35,541 nt of DNA from Paralimibaculum aggregatum (GCF_030270585.1 NZ_BSYI01000053.1:1-35541), one strand, 5' to 3'; shown: positions 26,688 to 35,104, numbered from the stretch's first letter. Notes: generated by a model from the sequence alone, not told the origin. Program-made: numbers and translations.

Positions 26688-27410
26688 CTAGAACAGCAAG
26701 CGATAATCCGTCGGCGGCAGGAAGTTCTGCTGGAAGATCACCGGCGTGTCGGAGAAATTGTAGATCCTGATCCACCACTCCATCCCGATGGCGCCCTGCG
26801 CGGTTCCGGTGAGCTCGGCGACCTGCGTCGGCATGATCGCCGACCTGATCGCGTGCTCCTCGTGGGTCGTGACGATCCCGTGCTCCTGATGGAAGAAGCG
26901 CCGGAACGACGTGCCATGCAGCGCATCCAGCGGAATTCTCGTCAGCTGCCGGGCAATCCTGGTCGAGACGAATATCCGGCTGAAGAATTCGTAGCAATCG
27001 TCGATCCGGACCACCCGTGAAATCCGCGTGAAGGTCTGGCCCTGGCCGAGGAAGTCCGACCAGGGGCCGTGCTTGCTCGTGGCGTCGACCGATATGATGC
27101 GGGACTTGGTGGAGGACACCGCACCGCCATCGGGCGGCTCGAAGCGGAAATACTTCACCTCCTCGACCGGCGTCGTGTTTCCCCGGTCTGCACCCGAGGC
27201 GGCCGCAACATAGGTTCCGGAGCCGTGGCGCCTGTCGACCAGCCCGCGCTCCGACAGGACGCCGAGGGCCTTCTGGATGGTGCCGAGGCTGACACCGTAT
27301 TGCCTTGCCATGGCGGCCTCGCTCGGCAGGCGGCTGCCATAGGCCGTTTCGCCGCGCTCGATGCCGTTGAGGATTTCCCGGGCGATCGCCCGGTATTTCG
27401 GGACCTTCAT
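26688..27410 (-). CDS. GntR-family (HutC/UTRA) transcriptional regulator
   Basis: A 240-residue regulator from ATG 27410. Residues about 3-70 form the GntR winged helix (PKYRAIAREILNGIERGE, RLPSEAAMARQYGVSLGTIQ, KALGVLSERGLVDRRHGSGTY). About 95-235 match the UTRA effector domain of the HutC subfamily (RISRVVRID, RIPLDALHGTSFRRFF, NFSDTPVIFQQNFLPP). UTRA proteins bind a small catabolic ligand and usually act as repressors. Start choice is uncertain: an in-frame ATG at 27446 would add 12 residues, and neither has an ideally spaced ribosome binding site. It is divergent from the TTT operon and sits before the GMC/dehydratase pair, so it probably controls both. Candidate TCAT-N4-ATGA sites lie on both sides of it. 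Confidence 0.93.
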   Translation of the reverse strand: MKVPKYRAIAREILNGIERGETAYGSRLPSEAAMARQYGVSLGTIQKALGVLSERGLVDRRHGSGTYVAAASGADRGNTTPVEEVKYFRFEPPDGGAVSSTKSRIISVDATSKHGPWSDFLGQGQTFTRISRVVRIDDCYEFFSRIFVSTRIARQLTRIPLDALHGTSFRRFFHQEHGIVTTHEEHAIRSAIMPTQVAELTGTAQGAIGMEWWIRIYNFSDTPVIFQQNFLPPTDYRLLF

Positions 27411-27702
27411 TCGCGTTTCGTGCTCCCTCCAGTCCGGGCGCGCCATTCTAAGGGCGCACTCCAGAGTCATATATATGATCGAACGAGCGCGGCGACGCAA
27501 CAATATTGTTTTCCCATGAAAAACATATTCTTACCGCAATGTGACAAGTCATATTCATCTAGTGGCATTATCGTTTCGGCTGTGATCTCGTTCAGAGGCT
27601 AGCTCGAGAAGGCGTCCGGTGAGCGCTGGATGCATCGGGAAATTGGCACGGTCCGATCCGCACGGCATCGCGGACAACGAGAACGGAAACACGGAGGAAA
27701 CC
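27411..27702. promoter_or_regulatory. Divergent promoter/operator region between GntR gene and tctC
   Basis: This AT-richer stretch stands out from its surroundings. It holds the palindrome TCATATATATGA (27467-27478, same TCAT-N4-ATGA form as upstream of the GMC gene), a second perfect palindrome AACAATATTGTT (27499-27510), and a partial TCATATTCAT (27549-27558). Read toward tctC, the segment 27505-27560 is the likeliest place for a promoter. I cannot fix a -35/-10 pair with confidence. Confidence 0.55.
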
Positions 27703-28659
27703 ATGAAACGCACTCTCGGAGCATTCCTGCTCGGCATATCGGCATGTCTCGGGGCGATCGCCCCGGCGCCGGCCCAGGCGGAGAGCTTCCCCGAAAAGCC
27801 GATCACGCTCTATGTCGCCTACCGCGCGGGCGGCGGCACCGACACGATGGGGCGCGTCGCGGCCAAGATCATGGGCGACCATCTCGGGCAGCAGGTCAAC
27901 GTGGTCAACAAGCCGGGCGCTGGCGGCGGCCTGGCGGCGCTGACGCTGATGCGCGAACGCCCGGACGGCTACACCATCCTCCTCGACTCCTCCGAGCCGC
28001 TCACCCTGGGGCCGTTCCTGAACAAGGAACTGCGCTATGAACTCGACGATTTCGACTATATCGGCATGCTGGCATCCTATCAGCCGGGGCTGATCTCGCC
28101 GATCAACCGCGACTATGACACCCTCGAGGAATTCCTCGTCCATGCGAAGGAAGTCCCGGGCCAGAAATTCGCGTTCTTCAGCGCTGGCGCGAAGATGGTG
28201 ATGCAGTACATCGCCCTGCAGGAGGGGCTGGAGTTCCGCTATGTGCCGACCAAGGGCGGCAGCGATGCGGTCAACCTGATCATCTCCGACCAGGTCGACG
28301 TCACCTGGAGCGGCGGGATCCATGCGCGCTACCCCGATCAGGTGAAGCTGATCGCCGCGGCGACCTCCGAGCGCCATGCCGGCAGCCCCGATGTCCCGAC
28401 CTTCATCGAGAGCGGCGTGCCGCTGTCGACCAACACCTCGATGGTGTTCATGGCGCCCAAGGGCACGCCGCCGGAGATCCTGGCCATCCTCGAGGAGGCC
28501 GTGAAGGCGGCGACGGAGCATCCCGACCTGAAGAAGCTCTCGGCGAAGATCCAGGTCCCGATTTCCTACATGAGCGCCAGCGATACGCGGGAGGAGCTCG
28601 ATCGCCAGCTCGCAAACTACCAGAAGATGATCGACGCGGTCGGCATCGAAACCCAGTGA
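27703..28659 (+). CDS. tctC: TctC-family periplasmic substrate-binding protein of TTT transporter
   Basis: A 318-residue solute-binding protein of the Bug/TctC family. The start ATG 27703 follows a strong GGAGGAAACC site. A Sec signal peptide, residues 1-26 (KRTLGAFLLGISACL, then PAPAQA), is cut before ESFPEKPI. The mature protein begins with the family's FPEKPITLYVAYRAGGGTD ligand loop and has the VVNKPGAGGGLAAL loop that grips carboxylates. The C-terminal half ends with GTPPEILAILEEAVKAA. These proteins bind organic or aromatic acids in the periplasm and deliver them to TctA/TctB. It is the first gene of the operon, preceded by the GntR-controlled region and followed by a strong stem-loop, consistent with higher expression than the membrane genes. 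The ligand cannot be predicted. Confidence 0.95.
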   Translation: MKRTLGAFLLGISACLGAIAPAPAQAESFPEKPITLYVAYRAGGGTDTMGRVAAKIMGDHLGQQVNVVNKPGAGGGLAALTLMRERPDGYTILLDSSEPLTLGPFLNKELRYELDDFDYIGMLASYQPGLISPINRDYDTLEEFLVHAKEVPGQKFAFFSAGAKMVMQYIALQEGLEFRYVPTKGGSDAVNLIISDQVDVTWSGGIHARYPDQVKLIAAATSERHAGSPDVPTFIESGVPLSTNTSMVFMAPKGTPPEILAILEEAVKAATEHPDLKKLSAKIQVPISYMSASDTREELDRQLANYQKMIDAVGIETQ

Positions 28660-28665
28660 CAAGAG

Positions 28666-28708
28666 GCCGTGCCGCCCGCCCCGCTCCCGGCCGGGCAGGC
28701 GGCACGGC
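28666..28708 (+). promoter_or_regulatory. Stem-loop after tctC (RNA stabiliser or attenuator)
   Basis: GCCGTGCCGCC (28666-28676) and GGCGGCACGGC (28698-28708) are perfect 11-base inverted arms with a 21-base loop containing CCCGGCCGGG. It begins seven bases past the tctC stop. No T-run follows, so read-through to the operon is expected. Such structures after binding-protein genes often protect the upstream message. Confidence 0.6.
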
Positions 28709-28779
28709 AAGCGATATCCGCGCCTGGAGAAGGCGAACGGACCGCCATGCCAATGCAATACGAGGTTGAGAAGAGACGA

Positions 28780-29643
28780 ATGGACAGGATCGGCTGGATT
28801 GGACTGGGCAGCATCGGCCATGCGATGGCCGCCAACATCGACGCGGCGGGCGGCACCTATATCGTCGCGGATCCCGTCAACGCTGCCAGCGCCCCGGAGC
28901 ATGCCACGGTCACGACCGACAATGCCGAGGTCGCCCGCGAGGCGGAGACGGTCTTCCTCAGCCTGCCCGACGGCAAGGTGAGCCTGGACGTGTGCCAGCA
29001 GATCATCGACGAGCCGCGGAGCATCGTGAAACGCGTCGCCAACACCTCGACCACCGGCATCGCCGAGGCCGAGGCGGCTGCCGAGCTGCTGGCGAAGGCG
29101 GGCATCGGCTATGTCGACTGCCCGGTCTCCGGCGGACTGGTCGGCGCCCGGGCGAAGACGCTCGCGATCATCGTCTCCGGGGCCGAGGCCGACGTGCAGG
29201 CGATGTCGCCGCTCCTCGGGATGCTGGGCAAGGTCATGGTCGTCGGCGACAGGCCGGGCCAGGCCCAGGCACTGAAGCTGCTCAACAATTTCCTGGCAGG
29301 AACCGCGCTCGTCGCCACCAGCGAAGCCGTCGCCTTCGGCGTGGCCTGCGGGCTGGACATGGCCACGATCATCGAGGTCGTGAACGCTGCGAGCGGGCGC
29401 AACACGGCGACGATGATCAAGTTCCCCAAGGACATCATCACCGGCAAGTTCCAGGGCGGCTTCGGCACCGACCTGTTCGCGAAGGACCTGCAGCTCTATG
29501 CCGAAAGCGTCAAGCGGATCGAGACGCCCAATGTCGTGGGGCAGGCGGTCACGGACATGTGGGTGACGATGCGACGCGACATGCCCGGCAGTGACTCCAC
29601 CCGCATCTATCCGTATATCCAGAAGATGCGCCCCGAGAACTGA
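28780..29643 (+). CDS. 3-hydroxyisobutyrate dehydrogenase-like NAD(P)-dependent beta-hydroxyacid dehydrogenase
   Basis: A 287-residue beta-hydroxyacid dehydrogenase from ATG 28780, chosen because the family starts with MxxIGxIGLGxMG and a GAGAAGAG site lies just upstream. An in-frame ATG at 28747 would add 11 residues. The NAD(P) site is GWIGLGSIGHAMA (5-17). The substrate loop is DCPVSGGLVGARAKT (113-127). The catalytic Lys is K166 in ALKLLNNFLAG with N170, and the C-terminal domain has the DLFAKDLQLY block (231-240). Position 8 of the glycine motif onward is intact. The family oxidises beta-hydroxyacids such as 3-hydroxyisobutyrate, tartronate semialdehyde and L-threonate. It sits inside the TTT operon, between tctC and tctB, so it probably works on the imported compound or its product. 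Confidence 0.92.
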   Translation: MDRIGWIGLGSIGHAMAANIDAAGGTYIVADPVNAASAPEHATVTTDNAEVAREAETVFLSLPDGKVSLDVCQQIIDEPRSIVKRVANTSTTGIAEAEAAAELLAKAGIGYVDCPVSGGLVGARAKTLAIIVSGAEADVQAMSPLLGMLGKVMVVGDRPGQAQALKLLNNFLAGTALVATSEAVAFGVACGLDMATIIEVVNAASGRNTATMIKFPKDIITGKFQGGFGTDLFAKDLQLYAESVKRIETPNVVGQAVTDMWVTMRRDMPGSDSTRIYPYIQKMRPEN

Positions 29644-29690
29644 TCCGGCCGCATCAACTCAAATCCGCGTCAAGAAAACGAGGCAGGACC

Positions 29691-30158
29691 ATGCCGTTAG
29701 AAGATCGTGTGGCAAATGCAATATTGTTCATATTCGGCATTTCCTTCCTCGTGTATATCAACCCGACATTCACTTCGGACGGAGACGGCACGGTCGTGTC
29801 GCCGCGGCTGCTCCCCGAAGCCTGTGCGGTGGTGATCGTCGTCTGCACGGGCGGGCTGCTGGCCAGGGATCTGGTGGCGCGCATCGGCCGGTCGGTGGTT
29901 GCCAGGGCCGATGCCGAGAGCCAGGGGGAGATCTCGCGCATCGAGTTCGCCTCGCTCGCGGCGGTCACGGCGCTGCTCTGCGCGAGTGTCGCCCTCTTCC
30001 TCTGGGCGGGGCCCCTCTGGGGCAGCATCCTGCTGATCAGCGGCAGCCAGCTTCTGTCGGGCGAGCGCAGCCCCGTCGCGCTGATCCTGACGCCCGTCTG
30101 CCTGACCGCGGGTGCCTATGTGCTGTTCTACCACGTCCTCGGAACATCGGTGGCCTGA
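29691..30158 (+). CDS. tctB: TctB-family small membrane subunit of TTT transporter
   Basis: A 155-residue membrane protein starting at ATG 29691 behind AGGCAGGACC. Four hydrophobic stretches are visible, at about residues 8-25, 42-60, 88-108 and 127-150. The PRLLPEACAVVIVV segment after the first is typical of TctB, whose first loop carries (S)PRxFP. It forms the inner-membrane complex with TctA. The next gene starts three bases past its stop. Confidence 0.92.
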   Translation: MPLEDRVANAILFIFGISFLVYINPTFTSDGDGTVVSPRLLPEACAVVIVVCTGGLLARDLVARIGRSVVARADAESQGEISRIEFASLAAVTALLCASVALFLWAGPLWGSILLISGSQLLSGERSPVALILTPVCLTAGAYVLFYHVLGTSVA

Positions 30159-30161
30159 GCG

Positions 30162-31676
30162 ATGGACACGCTTCTGTCAGGCTTCGAGATGGCGCTGCAG
30201 CCGGACACGGTCTTCTGGATCGTGGCCGGTGTGACCCTCGGCTATATCGTCGGTGTGCTGCCCGGGCTCGGCAAGGGTGCGGCGACCGCGATCGCGATCC
30301 CGCTGACCTTCTACATTCCGCCGCTCGCCGCCCTCGCCTTCCTGATCGGGATCGCCAAGGGCAGCACCGCGGGCTCGGCGGTCTCGGCAATCCTGCTGAA
30401 CACGCCCGGCGAGCCCTCCTCCGCCCCGACAGCGCTGGACGGCTATCCGCTGGCCCGCCAGGGGAAGTCGCAGAAGGCGCTCAAGATGGGGCTGTTCGCC
30501 TCGGTGATCGGCGATTTCAGCACGACGATCCTGCTGATCTTCCTCGCCGCCCCGCTGGCGCGGTTCTCGACGCTGATCGGGCCGCTGGAGCTGACGAGCA
30601 TCCTGCTGTTCTCGCTCACCTTCATCGCGGGCGTCTCCGGCGGGTCGCTGGCCAAGGGCATCATCTCGGGGGCGATCGGGATCATGGTCAGCTGCATCGG
30701 TTTCGAGATCGAGACCGCCACCCCGCGGCTGACATTCGGCTTTCTCGAGCTCTACGAGGGTATCTCGCTGGTGCCGGTGGCCATCGGCATGCTGGCGACC
30801 TCGGAGATGATGCTCCAGATCGCCAACCGGGCCGATATCGACCGGCAGACCAGGATGATCGTCCAGGAGGACGACCCGAAGGACCGCAAGCTCAGCTGGC
30901 GGGACTGGCGCGCCTGCCTGCCCGCCATCTTCCGCGGCACGGTGATCGGCGGCATCGTCGGCATCCTGCCCGGGCTGGGCTCGAGCGTGGCCTCCTTCCT
31001 GTCCTATGGCCTGACCCGGCGCGTGGCGAAGGATCCCTCACGCTTCGGCAAGGGCGCGCTCGAAGGCGTGGCGGCGGCCGAGAGCGCCGACAATGCGGTG
31101 GTACCGGCCAGCTTCATTCCGCTCTTTGCCATCGGCATTCCGGGCAGCGTGATCGCGGCGATCCTGATCGGCGCCTTCGTGATCCACGGGATCACCCCCG
31201 GGCCCCTGATCTTCCAGGACCATGGCGATCTGATGAACGGCATCTATGCCTCGATGATCGTGGCCAGCCTGGCGCTCCTGGTCATCGGCTATGTCGGCCA
31301 GCGCATCTTCTCGCAGATCGCCCGGGTGCCGCTCCGCTGGATCATCCCCACCGTCATGTTCCTCTGCGCGATCGGCGCCTACCTGCAGGGCGACGGCATC
31401 TTCGGCGTCCAGATCATGATCATCTTCGGCATTCTCGGGTTCTTCTCCAGGAAGCTCGACTATTCCTTCGTCACCTTCCTGATCGGCTTCGTGATCGGCC
31501 CGGCCTTCGAGCTTTCGCTCCGGCAGTCGATCGCGCTGACGGGCGGCGATGTCACCGCCCTCTTCACCCATCCGATCGCGCTCGTCTTCACGCTCGCGAC
31601 GGTTGCCTTCGTTGCGCTGTTCGGCATTGCCACGGCGCGGAAATCCGCACTTCGGAAAACCCAGGAGATCACATGA
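30162..31676 (+). CDS. tctA: TctA-family large membrane permease of TTT transporter
   Basis: A 504-residue polytopic inner-membrane protein with about ten to twelve hydrophobic segments, full length for TctA. The duplicated family signature is present: GYIVGVLPGLGKGAATAIAI near residues 27-46 and GGIVGILPGLGSSVASFLSY near 264-283. Conserved SAILLNTPGEPSSAPTALDG and AAESADNAVVPASFIPLFAI blocks line the transport path. It catalyses secondary, ion-coupled uptake of the acid brought by TctC. The start ATG 30162 is close behind tctB. Its stop overlaps the start of the next gene (ATGA), so decarboxylase-like protein synthesis is coupled to it. Confidence 0.95.
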   Translation: MDTLLSGFEMALQPDTVFWIVAGVTLGYIVGVLPGLGKGAATAIAIPLTFYIPPLAALAFLIGIAKGSTAGSAVSAILLNTPGEPSSAPTALDGYPLARQGKSQKALKMGLFASVIGDFSTTILLIFLAAPLARFSTLIGPLELTSILLFSLTFIAGVSGGSLAKGIISGAIGIMVSCIGFEIETATPRLTFGFLELYEGISLVPVAIGMLATSEMMLQIANRADIDRQTRMIVQEDDPKDRKLSWRDWRACLPAIFRGTVIGGIVGILPGLGSSVASFLSYGLTRRVAKDPSRFGKGALEGVAAAESADNAVVPASFIPLFAIGIPGSVIAAILIGAFVIHGITPGPLIFQDHGDLMNGIYASMIVASLALLVIGYVGQRIFSQIARVPLRWIIPTVMFLCAIGAYLQGDGIFGVQIMIIFGILGFFSRKLDYSFVTFLIGFVIGPAFELSLRQSIALTGGDVTALFTHPIALVFTLATVAFVALFGIATARKSALRKTQEIT

Positions 31677-32080
31677 AAAACGAATTGCTCAAGGCCGGCG
31701 ACGAGGCTCGCCGTGCGGTTGTCGGCGATGAGCGCGTCGATGGCCTGCTGAAGAACACCACCGAGTTCGACCATGATTTCCAGGCCCTCGTGACGGAATA
31801 CTGCTGGGGCAAGGTCTGGACCGAGGGGGTGCTCGACCGGAAGCAGCACAGCCTGAACAACATCTGCATCCTCGCGGCGCTCAACCGGTCGGCCGAGCTG
31901 ACGCTGCACCTGCGCGGCGCGGTCCGCAACGGATGCACCGCCGAGGAGATCCGCGACACGCTGATCCAGGTCACGGTGTATTGCGGCGTGCCCGCCGGGG
32001 TCGAGGCGTTCCGCATCGCGCGCACGGTGCTCGCGGAAGAGGGCGTGGATCTGCCCGCGAAACCCCTCACCATTGCATGA
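31673..32080 (+). CDS. Carboxymuconolactone decarboxylase-family protein (PcaC-like)
   Basis: A 135-residue all-helical protein of the CMD family. The start ATG 31673 overlaps the tctA stop and has CAGGAGATC before it. Family features are RRAVVGDERVDGLL near the N-terminus, EFDHDFQALVTEYCWGKVW, the central LNNICILAALNR, and EEIRDTLIQVTVYCGVPAGV near residues 92-112. It lacks the CxxC of AhpD-type peroxidases, so it belongs to the PcaC side. PcaC removes CO2 from 4-carboxymuconolactone, but no other protocatechuate pathway gene is present, so a related decarboxylation or isomerisation on this pathway's intermediate is likelier. Its stop overlaps the aldehyde dehydrogenase start (ATGA). Confidence 0.9.
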   Translation: MKNELLKAGDEARRAVVGDERVDGLLKNTTEFDHDFQALVTEYCWGKVWTEGVLDRKQHSLNNICILAALNRSAELTLHLRGAVRNGCTAEEIRDTLIQVTVYCGVPAGVEAFRIARTVLAEEGVDLPAKPLTIA

Positions 32081-33558
32081 CCCCGCAAGACGGTTCCGCC
32101 ATGCCTTCGCCCTTCACGGATGCGTTTCACGCGATCCACGACAGGTTCTTCATCGATGGCGCCTGGGTCTTGCCGGCGCGGGCCGGGACGCGCGATCTCG
32201 TCTCGGCCAGCGACGAGACCCGGCTCACGACCATCTCGATGGGCTCGGAGGTCGATGTGGACCGCGCGGTCGCGGCCGCAGGCAAGGCCCTTCCCGGCTG
32301 GTCGGGAAGGCCACTTGCCGAGCGGATCGGGCTGCTGGAGCGTCTGCTGGCGATCTATACCGAGCGCTACGAGGAACTGGCGCGGACCATCTCCCTCGAG
32401 ATGGGCGCGCCGATCGACCTCGCCCGCAACGCGCAGGCGCGGACCGGGCTGACCCATCTGAAATCCTTCATCGACCTCCTCGGCCGGTTCGACTTCGCCG
32501 AGGAGATCGGCACCGAAGCGGCGCCCGAGACCGTCTTGCACGAGCCGATCGGCATCTGCGGGATCATCACGCCCTGGAACTGGCCGATGAACCAGATGAT
32601 GGCGAAGGTGGTGCCCGCGCTGGGTGTCGGCTGCACGGTGGTGATGAAGCCCTCGGAGATGGCGCCGCTTTCGGCGATGCTGGTGGCGGAGATGATCCGG
32701 GAGGCCGGCTTCCCGGCGGGCGTGTTCAATCTGGTGAACGGCGACGGTGTCGGTGTCGGCGAGCCGATCTGCCGGCACGAGGACGTCGCGATGATCTCTT
32801 TCACCGGCTCGACCGGCGCAGGGGTCGCGGTTTCCCGAACCGCGGCGGCCACCGTCAAGCGAGTGGTTCTGGAGCTTGGCGGGAAATCGCCCAACATCAT
32901 CTTCGCGGACACGGATCTGGAAGCCGTCGTGCGGACCGGGGCCGCCGCCTGTTTCCGGAATTCGGGGCAATCCTGCAATGCGCCGACGCGCATGCTGGTG
33001 GAGCGCGGCGCCTATGATGCCGCGGTCGGGATTGCGGCGGAGGAGGCACGGCGCACCGCGGTCGATCTCCCGGAGAAGCCCGGAGACCATATCGGCCCGC
33101 TCGTCTCGCGTGCCCAGTACGACCGCGTTCAGGCGCTGATCGAGACGGGGATTGCCGAGGGCGCACGGCTGGTCGCCGGAGGCACCGGCAAGCCGCCGGG
33201 CTTCGAGCGCGGCCATTTCGCACGGGCCACGGTGTTCGCCGATGTCGAGAGCACGATGGCGATCGCGCAGGAGGAGATTTTCGGCCCGGTCCTGGCGATC
33301 CAGCCCTTCGATACCGAGGAGGACGCGGTCCGGATCGCCAATGACACGCGCTACGGCCTCAACGCCCAGGTCCAGAGCGCCGACCGGGCTCGGGCGCTGC
33401 GGGTCGCCCGAAGGCTCGACTGCGGCATGGTCCAGATCAATGGCGCGAAGCGCGGGCCGATGGCCCCGTTTGGCGGCTACAAGCATTCCGGCAACGGCAG
33501 GGAGTCGGGGATCTGGGGCCTGCGCGAGTTTCTGGAAATCAAGGCGGTCAGCGGCTGA
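32077..33558 (+). CDS. NAD(P)-dependent aldehyde dehydrogenase
   Basis: A 493-residue class I-type aldehyde dehydrogenase that oxidises an aldehyde to the acid. Starting from ATG 32077, which overlaps the previous stop, the catalytic residues are Cys300 in NSGQSCNAPTR and Glu266 in VLELGGKSPN. The NAD-binding and oxyanion blocks TPWNWPMNQ and VVMKPSEMAPLSA and the FTGSTGAG turn are all present, as is EEIFGPVLA. An in-frame ATG at 32101 would give 485 residues; neither start has a clear ribosome binding site, and the ATGA coupling favours the first. It is the last gene of the tctC operon and probably acts after the GMC alcohol oxidoreductase encoded on the other arm. Betaine-aldehyde specificity is not implied. 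Confidence 0.94.
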   Translation: MTPQDGSAMPSPFTDAFHAIHDRFFIDGAWVLPARAGTRDLVSASDETRLTTISMGSEVDVDRAVAAAGKALPGWSGRPLAERIGLLERLLAIYTERYEELARTISLEMGAPIDLARNAQARTGLTHLKSFIDLLGRFDFAEEIGTEAAPETVLHEPIGICGIITPWNWPMNQMMAKVVPALGVGCTVVMKPSEMAPLSAMLVAEMIREAGFPAGVFNLVNGDGVGVGEPICRHEDVAMISFTGSTGAGVAVSRTAAATVKRVVLELGGKSPNIIFADTDLEAVVRTGAAACFRNSGQSCNAPTRMLVERGAYDAAVGIAAEEARRTAVDLPEKPGDHIGPLVSRAQYDRVQALIETGIAEGARLVAGGTGKPPGFERGHFARATVFADVESTMAIAQEEIFGPVLAIQPFDTEEDAVRIANDTRYGLNAQVQSADRARALRVARRLDCGMVQINGAKRGPMAPFGGYKHSGNGRESGIWGLREFLEIKAVSG

Positions 33559-33907
33559 CGGCCCCATGCCGGGCGATGTGACGGCGGATCCGGGCCTTTG
33601 CGGCGCCTGTGGCCCATCTCGTCGCCCGGCAGTTCCTGGCGCAACGGCGGTTTCTGAACCGGTTAGTCGGCCCCTCGGTCGGGCGGAGACGGCAGGCCGA
33701 CGGATCGCGCCCGGCGCGACCCTGATCGGGGGAAAGCGCTGCGCCATCTGCTGTCCGGGGCTTGGCTCCCGCGGCCAGGCTGGCATTGTCGGAGGCGCTT
33801 GGCTGCGTGCCCCGGCCGGAGGGCCGCAGGTGGTGCGCCGCCCGCCGGGCATTGCGCGGCGGCGCGCAGCCTGCCAAGCAGGCAGGACCGACAGCGAGGG
33901 AACCCCG
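33559..33907. promoter_or_regulatory. Intergenic region before aminotransferase gene
   Basis: About 350 bases without a recognisable gene. A small hairpin GCCTGC-CAA-GCAGGC (33869-33883) sits just upstream of the ribosome binding site of the next gene. The gap suggests the aminotransferase has its own promoter, but no clear promoter boxes were seen. Confidence 0.4.
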
Positions 33908-35104
33908 ATGGCCATCCGGTTCGAGAAGTCCTTTACCCAGCAGGAGCCGATCCCCGAGGAGGCGATTGCCCGCGCGGCCGAGATCCTGCGCTCGGGCCGG
34001 CTGCATCGCTACAACACTGCTCCGGGCGAGACCGCCGAGGCGAGCCTTCTCGAGGAGGAATACGCAGCCTGGCAGGGCGCGCGCTTCTGCCTCGCCGTGA
34101 CCTCGGGCGGGCAGGCAATGCAGATCGCGCTGCGGGCGACCGGAGTGAAGCCGGGGACGAAGGTCCTGGCCAATGCCTATACGCTCGCCCCGGTGCCCGG
34201 TGCCCTGCATGCCGCGGGGGCCGAGGTGGTGCTGGTGGAGATCGACCGCAACTGGCACACGGACATCGCCGACCTGTGCGCCAAGGCCGATGCGACCGGG
34301 GCCACCCACCTGATGCTCTCGCACATGCGCGGCCATATCTGCGACATGGATGCGATCATGCAGGCGGTGCGAGATTTCGACCTGACGCTGATCGAGGACT
34401 GCGCCCACACCATGGGCGCGCGCTGGAAGGGCATCCGCTCGGGCAATTTCGGCCATGTCGCCTGCTTCTCGACCCAGACCTACAAGCACATGAATTCCGG
34501 CGAGGGCGGCTTCCTCACCACCGATGACCCGGACATTGCCGCCCGGGCGGTGGTGACCTCGGGCTCCTACATGCTCTATGGCGCGCATGGCGCGATCCCC
34601 GAGGAGGCGGTGTTCCGCCGCCAGCGCCTCGAGGCCCCGAACAGCTCGGCACGGATCGACAATCTGCGCGCCGCGCTGCTCAGGGCGCAGCTCCCGGGGC
34701 TGGAGGACAATGTTCGCCGCTGGAACGAGCGCTACGACGTGCTCTCGCGGGGCTTCGCCGCGATCCCCGGCATTCGGGTGCCGGAGCGCGCGCAGCACGA
34801 GGCCTATGTCGGCTCGTCGTTCCAGTTCCAGGTGACGGGCCTCGCGCCGGAGCGGATCCCCGAGCTCGTGGCCGGCTGCGCCGCGCGCGGTGTCGAGATC
34901 AAGTGGTTCGGAGCCGACGAGCCCCAGGGCTTCACCAGCCGGTTCGACAGCTGGCGGTATCTGGGCGATGTACCGGACCTGCCGCAGACCCGCGCCGTGC
35001 TGGCCACCACCTGCGACATCAGGGTGCCGCTGACCTTCGCGCCCGAGGACTGCGCGGTGATCGTGCAGATCGCCGGCGAGGAACTGGCCGCCCTCGGCAC
35101 CTGA
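33908..35104 (+). CDS. DegT/DnrJ/EryC1/StrS-family PLP-dependent aminotransferase
   Basis: A 398-residue fold-type I PLP enzyme of the DegT/StrS family, which mostly transfers amino groups to keto sugars. The start ATG 33908 follows GAGGGAAC. PLP-binding features are the phosphate loop TSGGQA (65-70), LIEDCAHTMGARWKG (161-175, with D164 holding the pyridine nitrogen and H167), and the Schiff-base lysine K193 in FSTQTYKHMNSGEGG. The usual small substrate loop near the N-terminus is present as RLHRYNTAPGETAE. It is not overlapped with the TTT operon and no nucleotide-sugar genes surround it. Its role here is therefore unclear: amination of a keto intermediate of the same catabolic route, or an independent function. 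Confidence 0.92.
   Translation: MAIRFEKSFTQQEPIPEEAIARAAEILRSGRLHRYNTAPGETAEASLLEEEYAAWQGARFCLAVTSGGQAMQIALRATGVKPGTKVLANAYTLAPVPGALHAAGAEVVLVEIDRNWHTDIADLCAKADATGATHLMLSHMRGHICDMDAIMQAVRDFDLTLIEDCAHTMGARWKGIRSGNFGHVACFSTQTYKHMNSGEGGFLTTDDPDIAARAVVTSGSYMLYGAHGAIPEEAVFRRQRLEAPNSSARIDNLRAALLRAQLPGLEDNVRRWNERYDVLSRGFAAIPGIRVPERAQHEAYVGSSFQFQVTGLAPERIPELVAGCAARGVEIKWFGADEPQGFTSRFDSWRYLGDVPDLPQTRAVLATTCDIRVPLTFAPEDCAVIVQIAGEELAALGT

Noticed and set aside
31673-32080. AhpD-like alkylhydroperoxidase
   Set aside because: The CxxC active site of AhpD is absent; the protein fits the PcaC-like side of the family.
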